A stretch of 64,000 nt of DNA from Dermanyssus gallinae (Eukaryota > Arthropoda > Arachnida > Mesostigmata > Dermanyssidae). The notes below the pieces were generated by a model. That model did no database searches. It saw only the letters and a list, made by a program, of their open reading frames with translations, and was not told the origin of the DNA. Position numbers and translations under genes: made by a program. This document shows positions 13,235-22,768 of the stretch, in pieces. Numbering within the stretch: the first letter of the stretch is position 1; the number at the start of each line of letters is the position of its first letter. The stretch covers positions 116,495-180,494 of the forward strand of contig QVRM01006592.1 in NCBI GenBank assembly GCA_003439945.1. Reading direction: 5' to 3'.

Positions 13235-13488
13235 TCAGGCTGCGTATTCTTAATTCTAGATTATCTATCGTCTCCTATGGGATCGAAATCGCCACCGTTC
13301 AGCATACCTTGAATGCACCCAGGGCCGGACACGTTGAGATATCTAGGGTTTTCTTAACCCAAGTCCTAGAGGTCTGGCATGGTCGCTTTGCATCGCTCAA
13401 AGAAAATTCGATCAACATCGGGAATCGAACCGGCGACATTTTGGTAGATGACAACCATGGCATCAGCCTAGAGGGCCACGCCGCATAA
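13235..13488 (-). mobile_element. SINE family 1, copy A (tRNA-derived, most complete)
   Basis: Read on the minus strand, the 5' end has a tRNA-like head. A box A-like TGGCCCTCTAGG lies at 13467-13478, and a perfect box B GGTTCGATTCC at 13421-13431, spaced as in RNA polymerase III internal promoters. About 180 bp of unrelated body follows, including TCCGGCCCTGGGTGCATTC (about 13308-13326), ending near TCTAGAATTAAGAATACGC. Two other places in the window share this sequence (35815-35990 and 36228-36350), so this is a dispersed family. The 5' end directly abuts a GTA/ATA microsatellite. No target-site duplication is visible. The head is too diverged from a full tRNA cloverleaf to assign an isotype, although GTTGTCATC in the anticodon region is conserved with copy B. 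The open frame running through it is incidental. Confidence 0.75.
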
Positions 13489-13490
13489 TA

Positions 13491-13505
13491 GAAGTAGTAG
13501 TAGTA

Positions 13506-13535
<30 letters not shown>
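13491..13535. repeat. (GTA)n-(ATA)n microsatellite
   Basis: A run of GTA units passing into AAT units, about 45 bp, adjoining the 5' end of the SINE copy. Confidence 0.95.
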
Positions 13536-13537
<2 letters not shown>

Positions 13538-14089
13538 GGAATGCTGCCAGCGGCCGCTGAAATAGTTAAATGGCAATCATGACGAAGGCAACGTTGGACT
13601 AATGGGCAAACGCTCTTGGTAGGTGGCTCGACCGGTGTACAGGTCGCTCTGTTTCACTGGCACGCACGTCACAAAGAGTGCACACATGGAGACTGCGATA
13701 GGCGGCGGTGGCTGTGCCGGCGGCGGCGACGACGACGACGACGAAGCGATTGTCGAGGGCACGAAACAAAGCTACAAATACGACCAAATGACTAGAGGAG
13801 CAGAAGCGAGATATACTGCACGAGTGTGTGCGTGGGAGAGAGAGAGAGAGAGAGAGAGATAATAATGTGTTTGTATGTGAGGGAGATATATGAAAACAAC
13901 TGAGAGACAGAAAGATATTGGACCTCCTACATCATGGCTTCCGGCTGTCTTCTGCGCGCCTCCTACGGTCGTCTCTTGAAGGCCGGCCATCTATCTGCAT
14001 AGAGAGCGAAAGAGAGACAGGGGTGGTCGCTAGAGTCCGCACAATTGGTAGTTGATTGCATTTTCTGCGCTCACGTACGCAAAGAGCCG

Positions 14090-14143
<54 letters not shown>

Positions 14144-15148
14144 CAACAAGTTAAACAATGTTACAGTTGTGAAGTCAAGCTTTTCGATAATAGCCAAAAA
14201 GTTTTTGAAGAAGGACTTGCACAAGAAACGGAAGCGAGAGCAAGGAAAGGCGAGGAAAGGAAGATAGAAAAGGCGTTAGAAAACGAAGCGCTTGGCCGTA
14301 CTGAAAGAAGAGCCGTGCCTTACTGGCATAGCCTGCAGTGAAAAGTGTGCAAAGCGCGAATTTTTTTAATCTCTGCCAGCAATACCCAGCCGATCACGAG
14401 CTGACCGCGTTGGCGGCGCAACAAGCCCCGAAATAATCACATGTGATTGTTTGAGTATATTCGTAATAAAGCAACCGATGAACAACACTGACGCCAGATA
14501 AGCGTACTCAATTAAAATGCGTATCCGGAAAAACAACGACCGGCGGGGTCGTAATTTCTAACGACTACAAATTACGTTACAACGTTTCAGTTGAAAATCG
14601 ACAACAAACTGTATCGACTGCAATCATTTGTTGAGTGCGGCATTTCTGCGGCGCTCGATACTCGCAGCGACAGGGAAGCAACGTCGTAGTCGGCCATTGT
14701 TGTGAATATTTGTTGGACAGCCCAACCAGGCTCGCGTCGATTCTAACATCGATCAACGATTGTAAGAGGTGGTTCCGTGCTAGCCCTCTGAGAGCCATCA
14801 CAGCGCCCACACCCACCCGATGATGTGGCTAGTGGCGAACACATTAGTTGGCTCGATGCACAACAAGCAATGCTGAAACAACTGAAGCCTGCTCTGCATC
14901 GTCGAATTCTGGGCGCTACAATGCAACTTCACTGCGTGCGTGAAGTACTTGTTTACTGCTCAATGCCGATTGGTGGATCAACAAACAGCTTGGGCGACTA
15001 ATAGCGGATGCGTCTGTAGAGTAGTGCCCGTAGAAAATATGCTACCCATTACGAGGAAAACGTATTTTATGACGGAACATTTAATTTATAATAGCTTATT
15101 ATCTCTATAGGCGACTCGACAAGTCATGCCGCCCGAGGTGGCCCGAAC

Positions 15149-15151
<3 letters not shown>
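13536..15151. other. Sequence with GA and TA arrays
   Basis: No gene recognised. A GA run lies at about 13838-13859 and a TA array at about 14092-14138. The TA array is followed by an open stretch to 14341 (plus) rich in Glu, Lys and Arg, with no recognisable domain. A 14-bp perfect palindrome AATCACATGTGATT occurs at 14435-14448. A TA array with a GT tail begins at 15152. Confidence 0.45.

Positions 15152-15180
<29 letters not shown>
15152..15180. repeat. (TA)n microsatellite
   Basis: A perfect TA run of about 29 bp followed by GTGTGT. Confidence 0.95.
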
Positions 15181-15186
<6 letters not shown>

Positions 15187-15857
15187 CGCTCCTCCGTTGC
15201 CACCGTCTGTGCAGCATCGTCCGCGGTGCGAAACTGAACGCACTGCACAGCCCGGCCTTCTCTCGTCTAACCAGGGCTGCATCAGCCCTTTTCAACAATC
15301 TTCCAAAAATAGACGCCGGCCTGATCTCCCGTTTCGAATGGCCCTCTGCAATGTGTTTTCTCTTCTCTGCTATGCAAATCCCTTGCAGGTCGTCCTTTTT
15401 CTGCGTCTTCTGTCGTCGTCCTAGCTGTTAGTAAACGCGCTTGGTTAACGACTACGAGAACTCGTGGTAATCAAAGCCTGGTACCGAGACCGTTCTGCTT
15501 GACGTCGGTTGGCCGGTTGATTACATTATATTTCGTTTTTCGAGAAAACTAGTTGAGTCAAACCAACCGATATATGAAGATAGATAAGAGCACAAAAGGG
15601 GGAAGAAGAAGCGGCTGACGAAAGCTGGCGCCACGTTAGACACAATTTGCGTGGTCTGGGCCTCGCGTCTGCCAGAAATGAGTGTTTCATAAGTCCGCGA
15701 CTCATAAGTCAGCAACGCGGTTAACCCACCCACAACTTATAGCAGCAGTGGACTGTGATCTGTGACTATGATCCAGCACTGCCAGCCTAAAAACAGTAAA
15801 CGCTACAAATCGATCAAGAAAAGTAGGCTAACATTTTTGAAGAAACAACAACAGCAT

Positions 15858-15859
<2 letters not shown>

Positions 15860-15902
<43 letters not shown>

Positions 15903-15939
15903 GGTATATACGCTTATAAGGAGACAATGGCTATCTCTT

Positions 15940-15970
<31 letters not shown>

Positions 15971-16046
15971 CAATATTTACAATCATATGGAGACAATGGT
16001 TACCTCCTATATATATATATATATATAAGTATATATATATATATAG
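15860..16046. repeat. Clustered TA arrays with a duplicated spacer
   Basis: Three TA-rich arrays (about 15860-15897, 15938-15970, 16011-16046) are separated by two related spacers. Both contain GAGACAATGG followed by a TA-C-CTC-TATATA phrase, at about 15920-15948 and 15989-16017. The spacer has therefore been copied together with part of an array. Confidence 0.85.
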
Positions 16047-16335
16047 ATCTCTTTGGGCAGCATTTCGATCAAATTTCCGAGAGACTATTGTAGCGAGCAC
16101 AGCATACTTCCGCACGCGTTCTTCCGCGGATGATTATGGCTCAGCGTCTTGCGAACAGGACAATAACCGGTACTCACCTGAAAAGAAAGTAAATTATATT
16201 TAGTAAGCACGCGTATATAGGTGTACAGACATCAATCCCAACGTCACAATAGATATGAGTTTGCTACTTGATGAGACGCTCTTCCGTTTATGTCATGTCA
16301 ATAAATCCTTAACATATTATAACGCTAATAACCCG

Positions 16336-16338
<3 letters not shown>

Positions 16339-16390
<52 letters not shown>
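16339..16390. repeat. (TA)n microsatellite
   Basis: A perfect TA run of about 52 bp. Confidence 0.96.
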
Positions 16391-16393
<3 letters not shown>

Positions 16394-16504
16394 TTTTTTA
16401 GTATTTTCCTACAATTGAGGGACCCAAACGTGTACCCGCCTAGGCTCAACCCCACTCTTTAATTCATAGAGCAGATGATAGCGGCGGCGTTTCCCCTAGA
16501 CTAT

Positions 16505-16505
16505 G

Positions 16506-16541
<36 letters not shown>
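16505..16541. repeat. (TA)n microsatellite
   Basis: A TA run of about 37 bp with one phase break near 16512. Confidence 0.94.
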
Positions 16542-16975
16542 TGAGTTAGAATACTATCTGTTTTACATAATATTTGTATAATGCGGAGCTTGTAAAAATC
16601 AATATTTATATGCTTAAGTAATCATGAAAAATTTATGGCACCATTACGTCATATTCTTGAAAGCTTACTCCTGGAACAACACGTGTACTGCGGTGATAGG
16701 TGCCGTTCGCGTTAGTAAAGGAACGTGAGCCCTTCCAGCTTCTAGTCCGAGTCGAGCTGTTATAAGAGCTGTATATATGACCTCACTTTGGAGATGGAGA
16801 GTGGAAAGGGCTAGTGCCTTCGAGTGTTATTTCGTCTCAGGACGAAGAAAATCCAAAGCAATCGTTAAGGATAAGCTTATGTGAAGCTTTTTCGCCTATC
16901 TCCCTGATATTAAAGGTAGTAGCGTTCACAGCGGCGCTTGGGTGTGATTTGTGAACAATGTTCCTCACCCTTTAC

Positions 16976-17134
16976 CTCAAATACACTGTCTAAGATACGA
17001 CCATAAACCCAATACGGATTGTTGCGTTTACCGTTGGCGTTGACAAAAACATAGACAGCTGGGCAAGGAATATTTGCCTTAAAGTCCAGGGTGATTTTTA
17101 TCTTACCTGTTGAACAATACGATATCTTAGTGTA
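16976..17134 (-). CDS. Exon-like segment of an unidentified gene (tentative)
   Basis: On the minus strand a 159-nt stretch (53 codons, phase 0 at both ends) is open. It is preceded by an acceptor-like TTAGTCTCAG and followed by a donor-like GAG|GTAAAG. The peptide contains KIKITLDFKANIPC, VYVFVNANGK and YWVYGRILDSVFE, which looks like beta-strand-rich secreted protein sequence with mixed codons rather than a simple repeat. The frame stays open past the donor to a stop at 16910-16912, adding two cysteines (EEHCSQ, RRCER). The strand and cysteine pattern is loosely reminiscent of ML (MD-2-related lipid-recognition, NPC2-like) domains. That comparison is weak, and partner exons were not found nearby. 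It could be an exon, an old pseudogene or chance. Confidence 0.25.
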
Positions 17135-17192
17135 CTGAGACTAATATCATCAAATAGGCGTCACTTGTATGGGGCATAAAACGCCAGACGTC

Positions 17193-17194
<2 letters not shown>

Positions 17195-17226
<32 letters not shown>
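17195..17226. repeat. (TA)n microsatellite
   Basis: A perfect TA run of about 32 bp, about 60 bp beyond the exon-like segment. Confidence 0.95.
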
Positions 17227-17229
<3 letters not shown>

Positions 17230-19657
17230 GTCCACGTACCTGTGTAGACGCTATCTTAGCAAAAATTACTACAGCACATAGATAAACGTGTGTGCATTAA
17301 TGTCTGACCGAGTCAGACTGCATTCAGACGTAAATGCTTTAAGACGTTGTGCGTGCGTGTCTGTGTGAATTTTCGAAGGGTGGTTGGTGCCTGGCCGAAA
17401 CCACTTCAAATCACGGATGTAACAATAACGGTATAACGGTGCGTCTATGAGTACACACAGTTTCATCGACAGCCTGGCCGACGAGAAGGAGTGTGCATCT
17501 GTACATAGGTGTCTGATGTCCGCTTATGGAACTTACCCCCCTCCCCCGCCCACGGGTTTCTTCCGAGAGCTTTTGCTCTAGATGTGTCTACCTAAGGAGA
17601 CCCTGGGGTCCATGATGATGATCATGATGATGATAATGATGAGTATGACGGCGTCGCCGCCGCCGGGGATTTCTCTAGATGAATCGGTGCGTCCCGGCGC
17701 TCTTCCTCCGGCGCCCCCATTTCCCAAAGGAGCCCACAGTCTATTGCGCCCACCTCTTTCCGCGCCCACCGATCTGGGCCAACGGAAGAGAAACGTCGGC
17801 GGCGGCGGCGGCGACCGATCGTCATTCTTTGACCTCTGGCCGCCCCGGTGCTGCGCCAGTTGGTCATACACCGCTCGCTTGTCTCGTAGCATGGTAGTAG
17901 TAGTAGTAGTTGTAGAAGCATTACCACCGCCAACGTTACAGTTGCCCTTCTGTTCGGGCTGGCTGGGCCGAGGAGGCGCACTGCAATCAATTCTCGACTT
18001 CTCTCCGCTGTGGGTAGCGGTGCGGTAACAGCGGCCGCGGCGGCGGCAGCAGCAGCAGCAGTAGCAACGGTGTGCGGTGGCACCAGCCTTACCTCTAGTA
18101 CACTATTATTGCCGGCCCGTCTAGGCCGCATAGCTGTCAGTAACCAGCCCCTTGTCCTTACCCACCCCCCCCCCACCGCCCCCCAGCCGCGCGCACAAAT
18201 CACTATCATTTTGCCACAGGCACAGCAACTGACTGGCGGCCTGCACTCACGAAAAACCCCCTGGCGGCCTCCTCAGAGCGCAATGACCGACCCCAACTTA
18301 CAGTTTAGGTTGGCCTGACAGCGACGGAGAAGTGATGAACGAGACGACGAAAAAGAAACAAAACAAGAAAATTAAAGAGTGAGAAAAAGAGAAGACGAGA
18401 CGAGACGAAAAAAAACAAGAAAGCACGAAAAAGTACAACCTAGATGATGAACAAGCGGCCCGAAAGAGTGACGGAATTGAAACGAGAATGGTGCAAATAT
18501 ACCAGCACTATGGGGTTGCAGCAATCGCTTAGCTGGCATCGCTAGACGCCACACGCCAGCACACCTCTCCACAGTACCCTTAGTCGAGACCACATAGACA
18601 TCTCTTTGTAGGCTTACTATATACAATACACTATTTTACCTCTACCGATGGTTCATTTGCTAACTATTTAAATTTGTTATATTTCTATATATCTGCTCTC
18701 GTGCTACGGCAAACCAAAAATCTTTTATATGTCTGCCAATCAATGCGCGATACTATATCGTACATATATGATTGGCTTAAGTTATGTATGTGCTTTTATT
18801 ATTATATGTGTGACGTTTAGTCTTCTGCGCAATTCATAATGTACGTTATGCAAGCTTGCCCTCACGTAATAGGTGAAAAACGCAGAAGGTGTCTTGCAAA
18901 AGCCAAACATTTCTAGACAAGAATGAACCCAGCAAAAGCGGTAAATTGTAGCCGTAGACCTTTTAGGACGGCGCTCCGCTGCAGTCAGGTCAATCGGAGG
19001 GATAATGTGAGTTAAAGCCAGAAGAAAGAACTCGGCGATCGCCCCCCGTTTTAACGCCTCACCGAAAAGAGGATGGAGGGGGAAGTAAAGAACAGTTGAG
19101 GAAAAGAGGCGATGACACACTGTACCCATTCCCGTTTCCTTTGCGACAGGAGCAGGAATCGTCAAACGTTCTGATTGGGATAGAGCTGCAGAGAGCCTCG
19201 CAAGAGGGCCATCGCAGGTCACCAGCGGGAACGACCAAGTAGGGGAAAGTGTGAACGCTGGAAGAGAGAGGTCTGTGGGTAGGAGGAGGTGCTAAATATA
19301 TCACACGGAAGCTGCAAGCTAAAATGCTACAGTCAAGAGAGGACTTTTGTCTGTTTAATTTGTCTGACTCAGCAGGCAGGAGCGACGGTCAGCGACGGAA
19401 CAGTGACACCCTGACTGCCAGAGGTGTTCCCAGCAAAAGTACATCTGCAAGGAGGATACAACCGCAGGAAACCCGGCAATACCGGACAGAGAGGAGAATG
19501 TGGTAGGACCAGGAAAAGAGGGGAAGACCTGGATGAGTTCGCATCGAGTCTTCTGCTGACGGAAGCCTCAATTTGGCATAAGTGAGTCTCTGTTCATTGA
19601 GCGCTTCCGCCATCAACAGCTTTCACCAGCCCCGCGTAGAAGAGACAAAAACTGACG

Positions 19658-19691
<34 letters not shown>

Positions 19692-20260
19692 TCTCACTTT
19701 TTAGGGAACATTGACTTCAGGTATAGGAAAGACCAACTGTAGGTGACCACCATCGCCGGCAAAAGCACTGTTGCGTCGATAAGCAACACCCGTTTTGGCC
19801 TACCAGAAAATACATGGAAAATTATTTGCTATGTCGTAATATCATCGAGTTGCCAAATGTTCTGCTGTTCCGGTGGTATACATAAAAAAAAAGTCCAGCT
19901 TTTATATCTCGCACTTACCACTAGACTCCGTATACACATATCAGCAAGATACTTTTGGTCTCCTGTGCCAAGAACTAGTTACAAAACTGTTGGCCGCAGC
20001 ACCATAAAACATAATAGCAACCCCGTTCTACCCGATATTAACTATTAAGGCTAGTTCTTTGTTTCTTCTAACTTTTCTCTATTTTAAAACCTACTGTCTC
20101 ATATAATAATCGTCTCCGTCTTCAATGCATGTTCGCTGCTTGTTGTCCATCGTCTCCGCTTCAAGAGTTGCCTGTCTCTGCGCAAAACCTTATCAATTAC
20201 TACAGCGTTACTGGCTATAGCGTCTTGGACGTAAACTTTACCTCGGCAGTGCTTCTCTGA
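17227..20260. other. GC-rich and purine-rich stretch without a recognisable gene
   Basis: It contains an ATG/ATC run at about 17610-17645, GGC-rich DNA at about 17790-17820, GTA runs near 17893-17912, GCA/GCG runs at about 18028-18066, and a long purine-rich tract at about 18320-18440. A TA array lies at about 19659-19688. Overlapping open frames on both strands at 17.6-18.2 kb reflect the GC-rich composition and have no motif that I recognise. Confidence 0.45.
19659..19688. repeat. (TA)n microsatellite
   Basis: A perfect TA run of about 30 bp. Confidence 0.95.
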
Positions 20261-20266
20261 AATCCT

Positions 20267-20770
20267 CTAGAGTGGTACTGTTCGTGACCTCGATAGGAGA
20301 AAAAGGCCCCGGGGCCGTTGTTTGACCAGCCAAGCAGCCAGGCAGGCTTTGCCAGGCTGCTCAATCACCCGCTGTTTCTCGAAGGGTTCCTCCCAGAGGG
20401 GCGCGCCTTGCCCTTTGTCTCTGTGCGGTGATCCGAGCTCAAAACAATGGTGGCAGAGTGCGTTTGTCAAGCAGGTCGCACTGTCGGCAGACAACTGCCC
20501 ATAGCGGCCCTGGCCCTGGCCAACTAAGTCGAACAGTGGGGCCCCGTCGTTACTCGTCGTGATGCTGACGTGTTGTACAACGCTGACCCCGGATCCGTTC
20601 AGATGCGTCCAGCGTAGCTTAGCGTAAATTCTGATGAAACGATTGATGTCTAATGCCACCCCATCGGCAACAAAAGGGCCACCACTGTCGTCTCTGTGAT
20701 TGGAATTGCTGTCACCCGTGTTCCAGATGGACACAGATGGGATCTCTTGTCGTATGTATGTGTACGCTAA
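20267..20770 (-). CDS. Unassigned open reading frame (tentative)
   Basis: A minus-strand frame of more than 155 codons is open here without simple-repeat composition, which is unusual in this window. It has no ATG at its start (the first usable start is GTG at 20732-20734, and the frame extends a little further upstream to a stop), so it would have to be an internal exon or a fragment. The upstream half has a protein-like appearance (SIWNTGDSNSNHRDDSGGPF, then INRFIRIYAKLRW and PLFDLVGQGQGRYGQLS). The downstream half (from about 20420 to 20267) reads like translated non-coding DNA. The DSGGP string recalls the active-site loop of trypsin-like proteases, but no other protease motif is present and I do not assign it. 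No neighbouring exon was recognised. Confidence 0.2.
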   Translation of the reverse strand, partial: LAYTYIRQEIPSVSIWNTGDSNSNHRDDSGGPFVADGVALDINRFIRIYAKLRWTHLNGSGVSVVQHVSITTSNDGAPLFDLVGQGQGRYGQLSADSATCLTNALCHHCFELGSPHRDKGQGAPLWEEPFEKQRVIEQPGKACLAAWLVKQRPRGLFLLSRSRTVPL

Positions 20771-21697
20771 GCAGAGAAGTGGGGCGGCACTGTACCTCGA
20801 TCAGCAGGTGGTAGAGAGAGTTAACGAAAGTGGCTACTCGCACAAGATCGGCGTAGCTGTGTCACGTTATAGCGGCTATAGCGGCACACAAATTAAGTTA
20901 AGAGGCACAGCTTTCATACAAAAAAGGAAATATGTCAACACAAATTTGTTAGCCGTAACACGAAACGACGGTTGGTACAACGGCGCGGAGCCTGCTTAAA
21001 ATGTTTCAATTACCAAAGTTCTGAACAACCTTATGTAAGAAGGCTACTTGGGCTGCTACTGTGGGCCCACTGACCGAAGGGTCTCAAGTTGATTTTCATC
21101 ATTATTTTGTTGTTTAGTTGAACTTAAACAGAGTATATACAGCAATATGTGTTTATATTTTATTGTTTGTAGTTGCTTCTTATTATCTACCATTCCGAAC
21201 AAGCAAGTGCAACGACGACCGAAGAGTCAAACGGACCACTGAGTGCTAATCAGCGCAATAGTGTGAGTAGAACCAATAAAGGCATTGAGAATGCTTCTTG
21301 CGATGTTCAATGCGTGAACGCGCAAGGTGGTGATAGCCGCTCCGGCCGACACTAAGGAAAGAGAAACACGTCGAGTGGCTCAATCTCCGCCGCTGCCATC
21401 GCTGAAATTTCTATGTTCTACCAATAGTTGATTAAGCTGCGGGGTTGTAGACATGCGCGGTTGCTCAGTTAAAGCGTCTATGCCATCGGCGCACGGCCAG
21501 TCAGGGGAACATACACAAATCGGTTTCTGGTCCTTACGGAAAGGCACAGTACCCGTATTTAATAGAGTGAGAAACGCCTTTCAAGGGAATTACAAATTGA
21601 CTCTACCAGGTGCCTCCATATCCCGTCCAGGCACTGTACCAGCTTTGAAAGTGCAGCTTTCAGCATGAAAAGTCGTACAGGTGCGTCAACGGAAAGT

Positions 21698-22340
21698 CAT
21701 TTGACGTTTCCCAGTCTGGCGAAATGATCAGCCAGGGCTGAGCTTACGATGTCACCGACGTGCGCCGTAAAACTAGCACGCTTATAATAGAGTCGAAAAC
21801 TTAAATTCGCCATTCTCTTCCGAGAGTTTATTTCCGGCCCCTTCAAGCCAAGATCCTCAACAACTTGGGTGGTGTGCTTGATGACACCGATGACGTTGTG
21901 ATTAACAACGACGTCATCAGTGTACATCACGGCCATCGTATTCCCAAACGCCCGCTGCACATAGCTAACGAGGTCAGAAAAAAGAAGCGTAAACGAGATA
22001 CAGCTCAGTGGATCTCCTTGAGAGATCCCATCGTCCCGTTTGCTTCACCCCGGTACGGTATTGTAATCGAAGTAGATGGAAATCGCTCCTAAAAGAGCCC
22101 CGCCTATCGAGACCGTTAGTCTAGAAAGTGCCCGAAGAATGGCACACTCTTGGTCTACTCTAAGTGGGCTGCACATCGCGCACTGTTCCAATGTGATTTT
22201 TGGATGCGCCTTGTCCGCACTCAAGCTTAATAACAAATAAGTAACGCGGCCTGACACATTTTCATCTCATAGTGAGTGCGGATGATATGCGCTGCAAGAT
22301 CTCCTTTTACATTCGCTAAGAGGATAGCTGCGTATAGGAC
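21698..22340 (-). pseudogene. Non-LTR retrotransposon reverse-transcriptase remnant (palm domain)
   Basis: The minus strand encodes the central part of a LINE reverse transcriptase. Key motifs are GISQGDPLS (QGDPLS codons at 22003-22020), the segment before the active site, and MAVMYTDDVVV (YTDD codons at 21913-21924), the catalytic YxDD box carrying the two metal-binding aspartates. A hydrophobic helix and GLKGPEINSRK follow, matching the thumb-side 'GL.IN..K' pattern. A single in-frame TGA at 22045-22047 separates this from an upstream open part (22048-22257) ending SIYFDYNTVPG. Further frame breaks occur upstream, where KVLYAAILLANVKGDL resembles the 'YKLLT.IL..R' segment. The frame ends at about 21698. 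It lacks an endonuclease and both element ends. The spacing between QGDPLS and YTDD is normal for LINE RTs. The clade cannot be set by eye. Confidence 0.85.
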
Positions 22341-22592
22341 TTTCTAGGACGGCTAGCGTGGCCCGGTCTTCTTCCTGCTTGCCGTTAAAACTTCACTGTG
22401 CTTTTGGTCTAACGCATGACCCTTATGAGGACCGTCTGTTAAGGTAGCAATCCCTAGAAAACCGTCCAGGACGAGACCTCCGGGGCTTAAATTTATGCAA
22501 CTTAAAACCATCTGCACGACTGTTTCAAGCCACTGCCATTGGTCATGAAGTTAAGCATCTGTTGATGCGCGCTTAACCACAGTTTACTACTA

Positions 22593-22609
22593 ACTGATTT
22601 ATTAAAGCG
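22593..22609. repeat. 5' target-site duplication of SINE 2 copy 1
   Basis: ACTGATTTATTAAAGCG, 17 bp, is repeated without mismatch at 22752-22768. The two copies bracket the SINE exactly, as expected after target-primed reverse transcription by a LINE machinery. Confidence 0.9.
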
Positions 22610-22751
22610 ACCGGAGGAGACACATAGGTGCGCGGGTTCGAACCCCACCGCTGCACATTTGTATTTATGGGGGTCCGTCTATGAAGCAATGTGAAAAACA
22701 GTTCCGTGGACGTTAAATCTTGGCTGAGGGTCAGCCCGAAAACTTTACTTT
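22610..22751 (+). mobile_element. SINE family 2, copy 1 (tRNA-derived, 5'-truncated)
   Basis: A 142-bp insertion between perfect 17-bp direct repeats. Near its 5' end it carries a box B, GCGGGTTCGAACCCCACCGC, that resembles the T-arm and 3' acceptor end of a class II (Ser/Leu type) tRNA. No convincing box A precedes it, so the copy is probably 5'-truncated. The body (TTTGTATTTATGGGGGTCCG to GAGGGTCAGCCCGAAAA, about 22658-22738) is shared with the copy at 63099-63199 at high identity. The 3' end is ACTTTACTTT-like and not a poly(A) tail, suggesting mobilisation by a LINE that recognises a specific 3' end. The insertion lies about 270 bp from the RT remnant, but the perfect duplication shows that it is an independent event. 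Confidence 0.88.
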
Positions 22752-22768
22752 ACTGATTTATTAAAGCG
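22752..22768. repeat. 3' target-site duplication of SINE 2 copy 1
   Basis: The second copy of the 17-bp direct repeat ACTGATTTATTAAAGCG, immediately after the SINE tail. Confidence 0.9.

Noticed and set aside
13231..13488. Protein of 85 residues on the plus strand
   Set aside because: The frame runs antisense through the SINE, and the related copies at 36 kb do not preserve it.
13410..13490. A minus-strand tRNA gene
   Set aside because: Box A- and box B-like sequences are present, but the arms do not fold into a cloverleaf, and the sequence continues into a dispersed SINE body.
20600..20734. Trypsin-like protease from the DSGGP string
   Set aside because: The Gly before Asp is missing (DDSGGP), no His or Asp active-site motifs are present, and the surrounding residues do not fit the family.
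22620..22660. A genuine tRNA gene at the GGTTCGAACCCC box B
   Set aside because: No acceptor-stem partner, D-arm or anticodon arm precedes it, and it lies inside an insertion with target-site duplications that recurs elsewhere; it is a SINE head.
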